A stretch of DNA of 64,000 nucleotides from Elizabethkingia occulta (lineage in GTDB: Bacteria; Bacteroidota; Bacteroidia; Flavobacteriales; Weeksellaceae), in assembly GCF_002023715.1 (NCBI RefSeq), contig NZ_MAHX01000016.1:248001-312000 (forward strand), given 5' to 3'. Shown one piece after another: positions 36,605 through 45,813 of the stretch (positions are counted from its first letter, which is position 1; every line of letters starts with the position of its first letter). The position numbers and the translations under genes were made by a program. Under the pieces are notes generated by a model that saw only the letters and a program-made list of their open reading frames with translations, was not told where the DNA came from and did no database searches.

Positions 36605-39004
36605 CTAAAGTGCTATTTCTATTACTTCTTTCATTTTATTTACATAATGAATGTTTAGATTTTTAAGATATTCTTTCTTTATTTCTTCAACATCTTTACG
36701 GTTGGCTTCACACAAAATAACATCTTTGATACCTGCACGTGTTGCGGCAAGTAATTTTTCTTTAATTCCACCTACAGGAAGAACTTTTCCACGAAGTGTA
36801 ATCTCGCCGGTCATAGCAAGATTCGACTTTACTTTTTTGTTGGTAAAGCTGGAAACCATAGAAGTCAGCATTGCAATACCTGCAGAAGGTCCATCTTTAG
36901 GGGTAGCACCTTCAGGTACGTGAATGTGGATATTCTTATCCGTTAGCTGTTCTTCCGTCATACCCAGTTCTTCATACTTAGCTTTGATGTATTCTAAGGC
37001 GATAGTAGCTGACTCTTTCATAACATTACCAAGGTTTCCGGTCATTGTTATGGTTGTGCCTTTGCCTTTAGATAATATACTTTCAATAAACAGAATGTCA
37101 CCACCTACACTTGTCCAGGCAAGTCCGGTAACAACTCCTGGAACATTTGTTGTTTCAGAAAGGCTTTTAGGGCGAGGTACTCCAAGAATTTCATCAATCT
37201 TTTCTACAGTAATTTTTGAATCATATTCCTGCTCCATTGCTTTTTGTAAAGCAACCCAACGTACAACAGAAGCAATGTTTTTCTCCAGTCTTCTTACACC
37301 GCTTTCCGAGGTATGTGCCTCAATGATATGGGCGATTTCTTTATTTCCCAGTTTTATAGCATCGGATGTCAATCCGTTTTCTTTTAGCTGCTTACTGATA
37401 AGGTGTCTTTTAGCGATTTCGATTTTTTCTTCCAGTGTATATCCGGAAATGTCAATAATCTCCATTCTGTCTAATAATGGACGCTGTACAGCACTAAGGT
37501 TATTGGCTGTAGCAATAAACATGGCTTTGGATAAATCATATCCATATTCTAAGAAGTTGTCGTAGAAAGAATTATTCTGTTCCGGATCTAAGACTTCTAA
37601 AAGAGCTGAGGACGGATCACCGTGTACACCAGTACCAATTTTATCGATCTCATCTAAAACAATGACAGGGTTAGATGTTCCTGCTTTTTTTATAGCCTGA
37701 AGGATTCTTCCGGCCATAGCACCAATATATGTTTTTCGGTGGCCTCGGATTTCGCTTTCATCGTGAAGTCCTCCCAAAGAGATACGGATATACTTTCTTC
37801 CCAAAGCATCAGCAATGGATTTTCCTAAAGAAGTTTTACCAACTCCCGGAGGGCCGGCAAGACATAAAATAGGAGATTTCATGTCATTTTTCAGCTTCAG
37901 GACGGCCATGTGCTCCAGTATTCTTTTCTTGATATCCTCCAATCCAAAGTGAGCTTTGTCCAGAACTTTTTGTGCCTTCTTCAGATCAAAAATATCTTTA
38001 GAATAGGTCGCCCATGGCAAATCTGTAAAGAAGTCCAGATAATTACGCTGAACATTGTAATCCGGTGAATTAGGATTTTGTCTTAATAACCTTCCTAATT
38101 CTTTCTGGAAATGCTGTTCAACATCCTCATTCCAGTTTTTCTTTTGTGCTTTTTCACGAAGTTCGTCAGCATCGCCTTCTGGACCACCTCCCAATTCTTC
38201 CTGAATAGTTCGGATCTGCTGGTTAAGAAAATATTCTCGTTGTTGTTTATCCAGATCGCGACTGGTTTTCTGATGGATCTGATTTTTTAATTCTATTTTC
38301 TGGAAATCTTCAGATAATAGCTCATAGCATTTGGCTGCGCGCTGGTATAGATCTTTAATTTCTAATAGCTGCTGCTTGGTCTCGGTTGGAAAACTTGCGT
38401 TAGAGCATATAAAATTGAGTAAGTCCGCTTCTCCGGTAATATTTTTTACAGCAAAGTTTGCTGCATTAGGTATATTGGGATCGATTTCTATAATGCGCAA
38501 AGAGATATCCTTGATGTTATCTATTAAAGCAGCAAACTCCTGCCTGTCTTTTTTAACTTCTGTATCTTTTAATCTGGTAATTTCAGTGGTAAAATAAGGT
38601 TCTTCGGTCAGCACCTTTTTTACTTTGCAACGGTCTACCCCTTTAATAATAGCTGTAATGTTTCCTTCAGGAAGGTTAATAATCTTCAGAATTTTACCAA
38701 GAGTACCAATTGAGTTCAGCGAAGATGGTGTAGGCTCTTCTTCTGACGCATTTTTTTGGCTTACTACTGCGATAAGTTTGCCCTGTTTGTGTGCTTCCTG
38801 CAGTAGTTTAATTGATTTTTCTCTTCCTGCTGTAATAGGCATAATTACTTTAGGAAAAAGAACGATGTTGCGAACTGCAAGTAATGGGAAGATTTTTTGG
38901 TTTTTCTCAGTTTCTTTGTCTATACTGTCTTTTATTTCCTCTTCAATAATGTTGAAACCGTCTTCTAAAAAATCTTCGATTTCTAATATTTCTTTGTCGC
39001 TCAT
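36605..39004 (-). CDS. lon: ATP-dependent protease Lon
   Basis: Cytosolic AAA+ serine protease that degrades misfolded and regulatory proteins. The LON substrate domain (PLLAVRNIVLFPKVIMPI) precedes a coiled coil, Walker A GPPGVGKTS, Walker B VIVLDEIDKI, and the proteolytic domain with catalytic Ser in KDGPSAG and Lys in GKVLPVGGIKEKLLAA. The length of 799 aa is normal. Monocistronic, divergent from ppiD. Confidence 0.97.
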   Translation of the reverse strand: MSDKEILEIEDFLEDGFNIIEEEIKDSIDKETEKNQKIFPLLAVRNIVLFPKVIMPITAGREKSIKLLQEAHKQGKLIAVVSQKNASEEEPTPSSLNSIGTLGKILKIINLPEGNITAIIKGVDRCKVKKVLTEEPYFTTEITRLKDTEVKKDRQEFAALIDNIKDISLRIIEIDPNIPNAANFAVKNITGEADLLNFICSNASFPTETKQQLLEIKDLYQRAAKCYELLSEDFQKIELKNQIHQKTSRDLDKQQREYFLNQQIRTIQEELGGGPEGDADELREKAQKKNWNEDVEQHFQKELGRLLRQNPNSPDYNVQRNYLDFFTDLPWATYSKDIFDLKKAQKVLDKAHFGLEDIKKRILEHMAVLKLKNDMKSPILCLAGPPGVGKTSLGKSIADALGRKYIRISLGGLHDESEIRGHRKTYIGAMAGRILQAIKKAGTSNPVIVLDEIDKIGTGVHGDPSSALLEVLDPEQNNSFYDNFLEYGYDLSKAMFIATANNLSAVQRPLLDRMEIIDISGYTLEEKIEIAKRHLISKQLKENGLTSDAIKLGNKEIAHIIEAHTSESGVRRLEKNIASVVRWVALQKAMEQEYDSKITVEKIDEILGVPRPKSLSETTNVPGVVTGLAWTSVGGDILFIESILSKGKGTTITMTGNLGNVMKESATIALEYIKAKYEELGMTEEQLTDKNIHIHVPEGATPKDGPSAGIAMLTSMVSSFTNKKVKSNLAMTGEITLRGKVLPVGGIKEKLLAATRAGIKDVILCEANRKDVEEIKKEYLKNLNIHYVNKMKEVIEIAL

Positions 39005-39259
39005 ACTATGTCAGTTTGTCATAAAAAAATAAACTCCGTTTCAGCTTCATAGATAAACAGCTGAATTTTCGAGAGTAGGTAAGATGGCACAATAGATATG
39101 CCATTGTGAAATATATATTTTTTTTAGGACAAAATTTCTGCTTTCAAATTTATTGAGGTATACTAAAAAAAATTCTTTATTCCATTAAAAATGTTTATTT
39201 TCGCACCTTGATATTCAATAAAAGTTTACAAATAATTTTAAAACGAAAATACATTATTA

Positions 39260-41413
39260 ATGGCAGTTTTAAGTGAAATTAGAAAGAGGCCTTGGATCCT
39301 GATAGGTTTTTTAGCCATCGCGCTTTTGGCTTTCCTGGTTAATCCCGATAGCCTAAACAAAGTTTTTGGTAAAGACCCAAATGTTTTAGGAAAAGTAAAC
39401 GGAGAAAAAGTCACCCGTGAGGAACTGGATGATCAGATTTTTCTTTTACAACAACAGTCTCAGGGACAGCCTAGAGAGGCTTTAGAAGAGCAGGCATGGC
39501 AAATGATTATTCAGTCCAAACTAATCAAACAACAGTTTGAAAAGATGGGGCTGAAATTAACGGACGAAATGTTCTGGAATCAAATCCAGTACGATCCGAT
39601 GTTTGCTCAGAACCCTCAATTGGTAGACGAAAAAGGGAACTTTAAAGTTCAGGAGCTTAAAAAAGAAATCGAGGCTATGAAAGCCCAGAACCCGGAGCAG
39701 TATGCTAACTGGCTTAAAATGAAAAAAGGTATTGAATACCGTATCATGGCAAGGCAGTTTTTTGCAAACGTTACTGCCGGAGTTACTGCCAACAATAAAG
39801 AAGCGGCTGAAATCTTGAAAGAAAGAGATCAGTTAGCGAATATTGATTACGTGAAAGTAGATTATGCTGCATTTGGACGTGTCAATAATGTAAAAGTTAC
39901 AACTCAGGATCTTGCAGACTATATTAAAAAACATCCATTAATGTTCAAAGCAGATCCAAGCAGAAATATTGGGATTGTATTGTTCCCGGCTAAACCGAGT
40001 GCTCAGGATGAAGCTGCTACTCAGACTGAAATTAACAAACTGAATACTCAGGGTGTTGATATGGGAGCCGGAGTTGAAAGTTTTCAGAATACCAAAAACG
40101 ACTCAATGTTCGTTACGGTTAATTCTGATGTCCCTTTCAATTCTCAGTTCTTAGCATTGGCTCAGCAGCCAGAAGAAATCAGAAGTTTCTTAGGAGGTGC
40201 AGCTGTAGGACAGTCATTCGGACCATACAAAGTACAGGACCGTTACTATGTTGTTTCTAAATTAGTTGGAAAACAGCCTAGCGATTCTGTAAAATCAAGA
40301 CATATTCTTATTGCTTTCAAAGGAAGCCCGGCTGATCAGGCAGGAAAAGAGAAAAGAACAAAAGAGCAGGCGAAAAAACTTGCAGATAGTATTGGCGTTG
40401 TTGTAAAAGCTAACCCTGCTAAATTTACTGACTTCCTTAAGTTTTCAGCTGATCCGGGATCTGCTGCACAAGGAGGTGAATTAGGATGGACTACTCCAGA
40501 AACTCCATTTGTTCCTGAATTCAAAGCTTACTTAGCTGCAAATCCAAAAGGAGCTACAGGAGTTGTTGAAACTCAATTTGGTTATCATATCATCAATATC
40601 GAAGATAAGAAACCTGGAGCTATGGGCTACAAAGTGGCTAATCTTGTAAAAGAGATCAAAGCTTCTGATAAAACAAATAGCACTGTATACACTGAAGCAA
40701 ATAAATTTATTCAGGATGTACAAGGTAAGAGCTTCAATGACTTTAGCAATATTGCAAAGAAAAAGAACTATACTTTTGCTAACCCGAAAATGGCAAAACG
40801 TTTCCAGGGACAAATCCAGGGAATCAATACAGATAAAGATGCAGATGTATTGGCATGGGCATTTGATAAAAAAACAAAAGCAGGAGATACTAATATCTTT
40901 ACGACAAGTAATGGTGATTATGTAGTGGCTTACCTGAACGGAAAACAAGATGCAGGTCTTGCTGATCCTGAATCTGTGCGTTCAGAAATTGAACCAATTG
41001 TAAAGAACCAGCTATTAGCTAAAAAGATTATTGAAAAGATCGATGCTCAAAAGCCTTCTTCATTGGATCAGGTGGCAAAACTTTTCGGAGTTGCTAAAGA
41101 AAGCGGACAAATTAATATCCTAAACCCTGCATTAAGTGGTGGAATGGAGCCTAAAGTTGCAGGTGCTGCATTCGGAGCAAAAGCAAACCAACTTTCTAAA
41201 CCAGTTGAAGGTGTTGCCGGAGTATATGTAGTAGTTAAGAAATCTGTTGCTGAAAACAAACAAGGTGGAGATGCGAAGTCAATTGCTCAGGCATTGATGC
41301 AGCAGGGGGCACAGATGTACGGACAGGCTTTATTAAAGAGTCTACAGGACAAAGCTGATATCAAAGATTACAGAATCGAGATTTATAACAAGGCAGCTGC
41401 GGGCCAGCACTAA
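39260..41413 (+). CDS. PpiD-like periplasmic peptidyl-prolyl isomerase / chaperone
   Basis: Inner-membrane anchored foldase (717 aa): a single helix (about residues 12-30, WILIGFLAIALLAFLV), a SurA/PpiD N-domain (GKVNGEKVTREELDDQ), a parvulin domain (about 345-455, VKSRHILIAFKGSP to QFGYHIINIEDKKPG) and a second, degenerate one. It helps outer-membrane proteins through the periplasm. Own terminator downstream. Confidence 0.92.
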   Translation: MAVLSEIRKRPWILIGFLAIALLAFLVNPDSLNKVFGKDPNVLGKVNGEKVTREELDDQIFLLQQQSQGQPREALEEQAWQMIIQSKLIKQQFEKMGLKLTDEMFWNQIQYDPMFAQNPQLVDEKGNFKVQELKKEIEAMKAQNPEQYANWLKMKKGIEYRIMARQFFANVTAGVTANNKEAAEILKERDQLANIDYVKVDYAAFGRVNNVKVTTQDLADYIKKHPLMFKADPSRNIGIVLFPAKPSAQDEAATQTEINKLNTQGVDMGAGVESFQNTKNDSMFVTVNSDVPFNSQFLALAQQPEEIRSFLGGAAVGQSFGPYKVQDRYYVVSKLVGKQPSDSVKSRHILIAFKGSPADQAGKEKRTKEQAKKLADSIGVVVKANPAKFTDFLKFSADPGSAAQGGELGWTTPETPFVPEFKAYLAANPKGATGVVETQFGYHIINIEDKKPGAMGYKVANLVKEIKASDKTNSTVYTEANKFIQDVQGKSFNDFSNIAKKKNYTFANPKMAKRFQGQIQGINTDKDADVLAWAFDKKTKAGDTNIFTTSNGDYVVAYLNGKQDAGLADPESVRSEIEPIVKNQLLAKKIIEKIDAQKPSSLDQVAKLFGVAKESGQINILNPALSGGMEPKVAGAAFGAKANQLSKPVEGVAGVYVVVKKSVAENKQGGDAKSIAQALMQQGAQMYGQALLKSLQDKADIKDYRIEIYNKAAAGQH

Positions 41414-41438
41414 ACAAATAAAGATATTCTGACAACAT

Positions 41439-41466
41439 AAAAAGCAACCGTTATCGGTTGCTTTTT
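41439..41466 (+). terminator. Terminator of ppiD
   Basis: AAAAAGCAACCG-ttat-CGGTTGCTTTTT, perfect 12-bp arms. Confidence 0.93.
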
Positions 41467-41503
41467 CTATTTATTGAATAATTTTTCATACTTTAAAAAA
41501 CCT

Positions 41504-41511
41504 TATATTTG
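41504..41511 (+). promoter_or_regulatory. -7 box of mlaD
   Basis: TATATTTG 19 bp before the GTG at 41531. It excludes the longer reading frame from 41474, which would start upstream of the promoter. Confidence 0.6.
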
Positions 41512-41530
41512 CTCATTAAAATATATATTC

Positions 41531-42478
41531 GTGAAAATTTCCAAAGAAGTTAAAGCAGGACTTATAGCAATTTTGGCCATCGTTGGTTTTGTTATTCTTT
41601 TTCAGTTTATGAAAGGTAAGAGTTTATTCTCAACAGATGATAACTACTATGTAAAATACGACAATGTAGAAGGCCTCGCAAAATCAAGCCCTGTATCCAT
41701 CAATGGATTGAAGGTAGGTCAGGTTATAGAAATTAAGCCGATGACCCAGAGTAATGGTCATATTTATTTTGTGGTGAAAATTAGTGTTAATAATGATTTT
41801 GTGTTCTCAAAGAATTCAAGTGTTGAAATTTTTGAACCAGGCCTAATGTCCGGTAAAGAAATCAGAGTTAATCTGGCATATAACCAACCATACGCTAAAA
41901 ATGGTGATACTCTGAGAGGAGCTTTCAAACAATCTATGATGAATAGCCTTTCATCTCAGGTAGGGCCGGTAAAAGATAAATTAACATCCGTATTATCCCG
42001 TCTTGATTCTGCTGTAGCAAGTACCAACAAAATTATGGATGATGAAAACAGAAGAGAGATCAAACTTCTTCTGAAAAATCTTAATGGAACGGTTGAATCA
42101 TTCAGAATAACATCACAACAGACCAATAAACTTTTGGCTGGTAGTGAAGGAAGGCTGAACAATGTGCTGGATAATGCTAATAAAACAATGATTACAGCGA
42201 ATAATACTGTAGATAAATATGGTAAGGTTGCTGAAAGCATTAATACAAAACAGCTGAATGATGCAGTTGCTAAATTAAGCGAAACATCTGATCAGCTTAA
42301 CAAGGTTATTGCAGGGATAGAATCCGGAAAAGGATCTTTAGGAAAATTGACCAAAGACGAGGAACTGTACAATAACCTTAATAAGTCTGCCGCATCGCTT
42401 AATGCATTGATGGAAGACCTTAAAACAAACCCGAAACGTTATATTAATATTTCGGTATTTGGTAAATCTGCTAAATAA
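41531..42478 (+). CDS. MlaD-family phospholipid transport protein (MCE domain)
   Basis: Periplasmic substrate-binding component of the Mla system. One N-terminal membrane helix (KAGLIAILAIVGFVILFQF), an MCE domain (about residues 35-115, VEGLAKSSPVSINGLKVGQV), then a long helical tail rich in Asn, Lys and Ser. I choose the GTG at 41531 (315 aa). Partners MlaE and MlaF are encoded at 29.4-30.9 kb on the other strand, so the system is split. Confidence 0.9.
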   Translation: MKISKEVKAGLIAILAIVGFVILFQFMKGKSLFSTDDNYYVKYDNVEGLAKSSPVSINGLKVGQVIEIKPMTQSNGHIYFVVKISVNNDFVFSKNSSVEIFEPGLMSGKEIRVNLAYNQPYAKNGDTLRGAFKQSMMNSLSSQVGPVKDKLTSVLSRLDSAVASTNKIMDDENRREIKLLLKNLNGTVESFRITSQQTNKLLAGSEGRLNNVLDNANKTMITANNTVDKYGKVAESINTKQLNDAVAKLSETSDQLNKVIAGIESGKGSLGKLTKDEELYNNLNKSAASLNALMEDLKTNPKRYINISVFGKSAK

Positions 42479-42492
42479 TATTAAATTTAGAT

Positions 42493-43827
42493 ATGCAATA
42501 TATTAGTAACATTTTGTTTCTTATCCTCCTGATAGTAGGTTTCGGACTTTTCTTTAAGAGCCTTAAAGAGCTTGTGCGCAATGTTAACCTGGGAAAGGAT
42601 ATCGATCGTTCAGATAATAAAAATGAACGTTGGGCTATTATGGGTCGTGTGGCGCTTGGCCAAGGCAAAATGGTTAAAAGACCTGTTGCAGGGATATTGC
42701 ATATTTTGGTTTACTTAGGATTTATAATTGTAAATCTTGAGCTTATAGAGATTTTTGTAGACGGACTTTTTGGTACCCACCGTTTCCTTGCCGGAATATT
42801 GGGGGCTGGATTTTACAATGTGTTTACTTCAGTTTTAGAAATTATGGCTTTTCTTGTGGCGGTTTCTATTGTTATATTCTTTATCAGAAGAAACATTGTA
42901 CACGTTCGACGTCTTAATATGAAAGAACTTCTCGGCTGGCCAAAGAATGATGCCAATTGGATTCTTGTTATAGAATTTGCACTGATGATGGCATTCTTTA
43001 AAATGAATACTGCAGATTGGGTTTTACAACAAAGAGGAATTTTACCTGTACATGGAAATTTCCCTGTGAGCTCTCATCTGTTTGCACCAATATTTAATAA
43101 TTTTAGTAATGGTTTTCTAATCTTTACAGAAAAGGCAGCATGGTGGTTTCACATTATAGGAGTATTCTTCTTTATGAACTACTTGTATTACTCTAAACAT
43201 TTGCATATTCTTTTTGCTTTTCCCAATACATGGTTTGCAAATCTTCAGAAGAAAGGGAAATTCAACAATCTTGATTCTGTAACAAAAGAAATAAAGCTAA
43301 TGATGGATCCTAATGCAGATCCTTATGCAGCTGCACCTGCCGATGCAGATCCGAATGCTGTTCCGGATAAATTCGGAGCAAATGATGTGTTCGATCTGAA
43401 CAAAGTACAATTACTTAATGCTTATTCGTGTACAGAATGCGGTCGGTGTACAGCTGTTTGCCCGGCAAATATTACGGGGAAAAAGCTTTCTCCACGCCGT
43501 ATTATGATGGCGACGAGGGACAGGCTGGAAGAGGTTGGCAAAAACATTAATAAAAACGGGAAGTTTGTAGACGATGGTAAAAAGCTTTTGGACGATCATA
43601 TCTCTCGTGAAGAGCTATGGGCATGTACGACTTGTAATGCTTGCGTAGAAGCTTGTCCGGTACTTATTGATCCGCTTTCCATTATATTTGAAATGAGAAG
43701 GTTTATGGTAATGGAACAGTCTTCGGCACCTCAGGAACTTAATCTGATGATGACGAATATTGAAAACAATGCTGCACCATGGCAATACAATCAGGCAGAC
43801 AGATTGAACTGGGCAAACGAAAGCTAA
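42493..43827 (+). CDS. Membrane-bound (Fe-S) oxidoreductase with two 4Fe-4S clusters
   Basis: A 444-aa protein with about 5-6 hydrophobic helices (residues 4-240) resembling the NarI/HdrE-type membrane domain, then a soluble ferredoxin-like part with two cluster motifs: CTECGRCTAVCP and CTTCNACVEACP. It links a quinone or membrane pool to the CCG-domain protein encoded next. The electron donor and acceptor are unknown. It starts 14 bp after mlaD, so the genes are probably cotranscribed. Confidence 0.85.
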   Translation: MQYISNILFLILLIVGFGLFFKSLKELVRNVNLGKDIDRSDNKNERWAIMGRVALGQGKMVKRPVAGILHILVYLGFIIVNLELIEIFVDGLFGTHRFLAGILGAGFYNVFTSVLEIMAFLVAVSIVIFFIRRNIVHVRRLNMKELLGWPKNDANWILVIEFALMMAFFKMNTADWVLQQRGILPVHGNFPVSSHLFAPIFNNFSNGFLIFTEKAAWWFHIIGVFFFMNYLYYSKHLHILFAFPNTWFANLQKKGKFNNLDSVTKEIKLMMDPNADPYAAAPADADPNAVPDKFGANDVFDLNKVQLLNAYSCTECGRCTAVCPANITGKKLSPRRIMMATRDRLEEVGKNINKNGKFVDDGKKLLDDHISREELWACTTCNACVEACPVLIDPLSIIFEMRRFMVMEQSSAPQELNLMMTNIENNAAPWQYNQADRLNWANES

Positions 43828-43901
43828 TATAACAATGTAAAATATAACAATGTAGCAATATTGGTAAACAGTTACATTGATAAATTGGTAAACTAAAAAA
43901 A

Positions 43902-44687
43902 ATGGACTTCACTATAAAGACAATGGCTGATTATATGGCTGAAGGCAAAGCTCCGGAAGTATTATTCTGGGTAGGTTGTGCCGGAAGTTTTGATGATCGT
44001 GCTAAAAAAATAACAAAAGCTTTTGCAAAACTTCTGAATAAAATAGGAGTAGAGTTTGCTGTATTGGGACAGGAAGAAAGTTGTACAGGGGATCCTGCAA
44101 AACGTGCAGGTAACGAGTTTGTTTTCCAGATGATGGCTCTAACTAATATAGAAGTCCTAAACGCATACGAGGTTAAAAAAATTGTAACAGCTTGTCCACA
44201 CTGTTTTAATACTCTGAAAAATGAATATCCGGAATTGGGTGGTCATTATGAAGTATTGCATCATACACAATTCCTAAAGGAGTTAATGGCTGATGGAAGA
44301 CTGAAAATAGAAGGCGGAAGTTTTAAAGGAAGAAGAATTACTTTCCACGATCCATGCTATCTTGGTCGTGCAAATGATGAATATGAGGCACCAAGACAAC
44401 TCCTTGAAAAACTAGATGCTGAGCTTGTAGAAATGAAGCGTTGCAAAACCAACGGGTTATGTTGTGGAGCGGGTGGTGCACAGATGTTTAAAGAGCCCGA
44501 AAAAGGTAATAAAGACATCAATATAGAAAGAACAGAAGAAGCACTGGAACTGAAACCAAATATTGTAGCAACGGGTTGCCCGTTCTGTAATACAATGATG
44601 ACAGATGGTGTGAAGCATTTTAATAAAAATGAAGAAGTTCAGGTAAAAGATATTGTTGAGCTTATAGCTGAAGCAGAAGAATTGTAA
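43902..44687 (+). CDS. HdrB/LldE-like CCG-domain (Fe-S) protein
   Basis: A 261-aa cytoplasmic protein with two cysteine-rich CCG-type domains: the N-terminal one at CAGSFDDR/ACPHCFNTLKNEYP with HHTQF, the second at DPCYLGR, LCCGAGGAQMF and GCPFCNTMM. This layout is typical of heterodisulfide reductase B-like subunits, which carry unusual Fe-S clusters. It follows the membrane Fe-S subunit by 74 bp and probably forms a complex with it. Confidence 0.88.
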   Translation: MDFTIKTMADYMAEGKAPEVLFWVGCAGSFDDRAKKITKAFAKLLNKIGVEFAVLGQEESCTGDPAKRAGNEFVFQMMALTNIEVLNAYEVKKIVTACPHCFNTLKNEYPELGGHYEVLHHTQFLKELMADGRLKIEGGSFKGRRITFHDPCYLGRANDEYEAPRQLLEKLDAELVEMKRCKTNGLCCGAGGAQMFKEPEKGNKDINIERTEEALELKPNIVATGCPFCNTMMTDGVKHFNKNEEVQVKDIVELIAEAEEL

Positions 44688-44704
44688 AATTAAATTGTAT
44701 TGTG

Positions 44705-45193
44705 ATGAAAATTGAATCTTCAGAAGTTGTAGAAACAAACGATTACAGAGTTATTACTTATCCCGCAAGCAGAGCATTTACGGCTAAAGAAGCTAAAGAT
44801 ATTACAGAAAGAATTTATGATTTTTTAGGCGGATGGAAAGCTCATGGAAAAGAGCTTGAAGCTTCTTTTAAAATCGAAAAAAATCAATTTATTATTATCT
44901 GTGTAGACGAAGAAAAAGAAATGGCTTCTGGCTGTAGTATAGATGCTTTGGGTAAGCTAATGCATGAAATTGATGCAGATTATCAGTTAGGACTTTTCAA
45001 CAGAATGAAAGCTTGTTATCTGGAGAATGGAGAAGTGAAGACATTAAAACTTACAGATTTCCGTTCCAAAGTTAAAAATGGAGAAATTGGTGATGACGTT
45101 GAAGTTTTTGATTTTTCTAAAAATACTTATCTGGATTTCTTAAGCAATTTTTTACTTCCGCTTAAAAAAAGCTGGGCAGGCCATATTGCCTAA
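44705..45193 (+). CDS. Conserved protein linked to the Fe-S pair, unknown function
   Basis: A 163-aa soluble protein (162 aa from the ATG at 44705) with no Walker motif, no signal peptide and no cysteine cluster. Flavobacterial relatives are, as I recall, labelled ABC transporter ATPase, but nothing here binds ATP in that way. The sequence is acidic, with RVITYPASRAFTAKEAK at the front and KKSWAGHIA at the end. It starts 17 bp after the HdrB-like gene and may belong to the same operon. Confidence 0.72.
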   Translation: MKIESSEVVETNDYRVITYPASRAFTAKEAKDITERIYDFLGGWKAHGKELEASFKIEKNQFIIICVDEEKEMASGCSIDALGKLMHEIDADYQLGLFNRMKACYLENGEVKTLKLTDFRSKVKNGEIGDDVEVFDFSKNTYLDFLSNFLLPLKKSWAGHIA

Positions 45194-45215
45194 ACTATAG
45201 CTGTTAGTTTTGTAT

Positions 45216-45731
45216 ATGAAGAAATGGCAATTTTTTTTCGGGTTAGCATTTGTTTTTTTGCTTGTGACGGCATGCAGGCAGGATGATGGTGTACACCAGA
45301 ATATTGATCAGACGATCAATTTTTATTTTCAGGATACTAAAGGCAATGATCTTATTATTCCGAATGATCCTACAGGATATGCCAGTAGAATTACCTTTAT
45401 AGATAATTTGTCTGTTACGGGTAATACTGCAGTTTCGGGTATAACACCAGGAGTTGATGATGCCAAGAAGAATTATTTGCAATATATTGCAGGAGCAATA
45501 AGACAGGGATTGTCTGATTCAACTGCTACAAGTAAGAAGTATACATCTCAGATTCTTATTAATTATAATAAAGTCACTAATGATACAAAAGTGATGGCAC
45601 GGGATACATTGGATATTGTCTATTTCTGGACCCCCTCACTATTCAATGTTTCCTCCATTAGTATTAATAAAAAAGTTGTCTTTAATGGATCCGGTGGCCA
45701 GCAAAAGAATGTCACAATTACCAAACAATAA
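45216..45731 (+). CDS. Lipoprotein of unknown function
   Basis: A 171-aa exported protein: lipobox LLVTAC (Cys19) and a beta-rich body. No family recognised. The ATG at 45216 gives MKKWQFFFG, a better signal peptide start than the TTG at 45210. It is followed by 82 bp without a clear terminator. Confidence 0.7.
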   Translation: MKKWQFFFGLAFVFLLVTACRQDDGVHQNIDQTINFYFQDTKGNDLIIPNDPTGYASRITFIDNLSVTGNTAVSGITPGVDDAKKNYLQYIAGAIRQGLSDSTATSKKYTSQILINYNKVTNDTKVMARDTLDIVYFWTPSLFNVSSISINKKVVFNGSGGQQKNVTITKQ

Positions 45732-45789
45732 TTTTCCGTTATAATACACACATCTTTTCAGAATTTTATAATTTACAGCATGGTTTTTT

Positions 45790-45797
45790 TAACTTTG
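45790..45797 (+). promoter_or_regulatory. -7 box of serS
   Basis: TAACTTTG, a TAnnTTTG match 16 bp before the ATG; TTTT lies 22 bp upstream. Confidence 0.6.
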
Positions 45798-45813
45798 CAA
45801 AACAATTCATATT

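Noticed and set aside
36924-37565. 213-codon open frame on the plus strand inside lon
   Set aside because: It lies fully antisense to a well-conserved AAA+ protease, has low-complexity Ser/Ile-rich translation and no domain or promoter.
44705-45193. ABC transporter ATPase
   Set aside because: No Walker A, signature or Walker B motif in the 163 residues.
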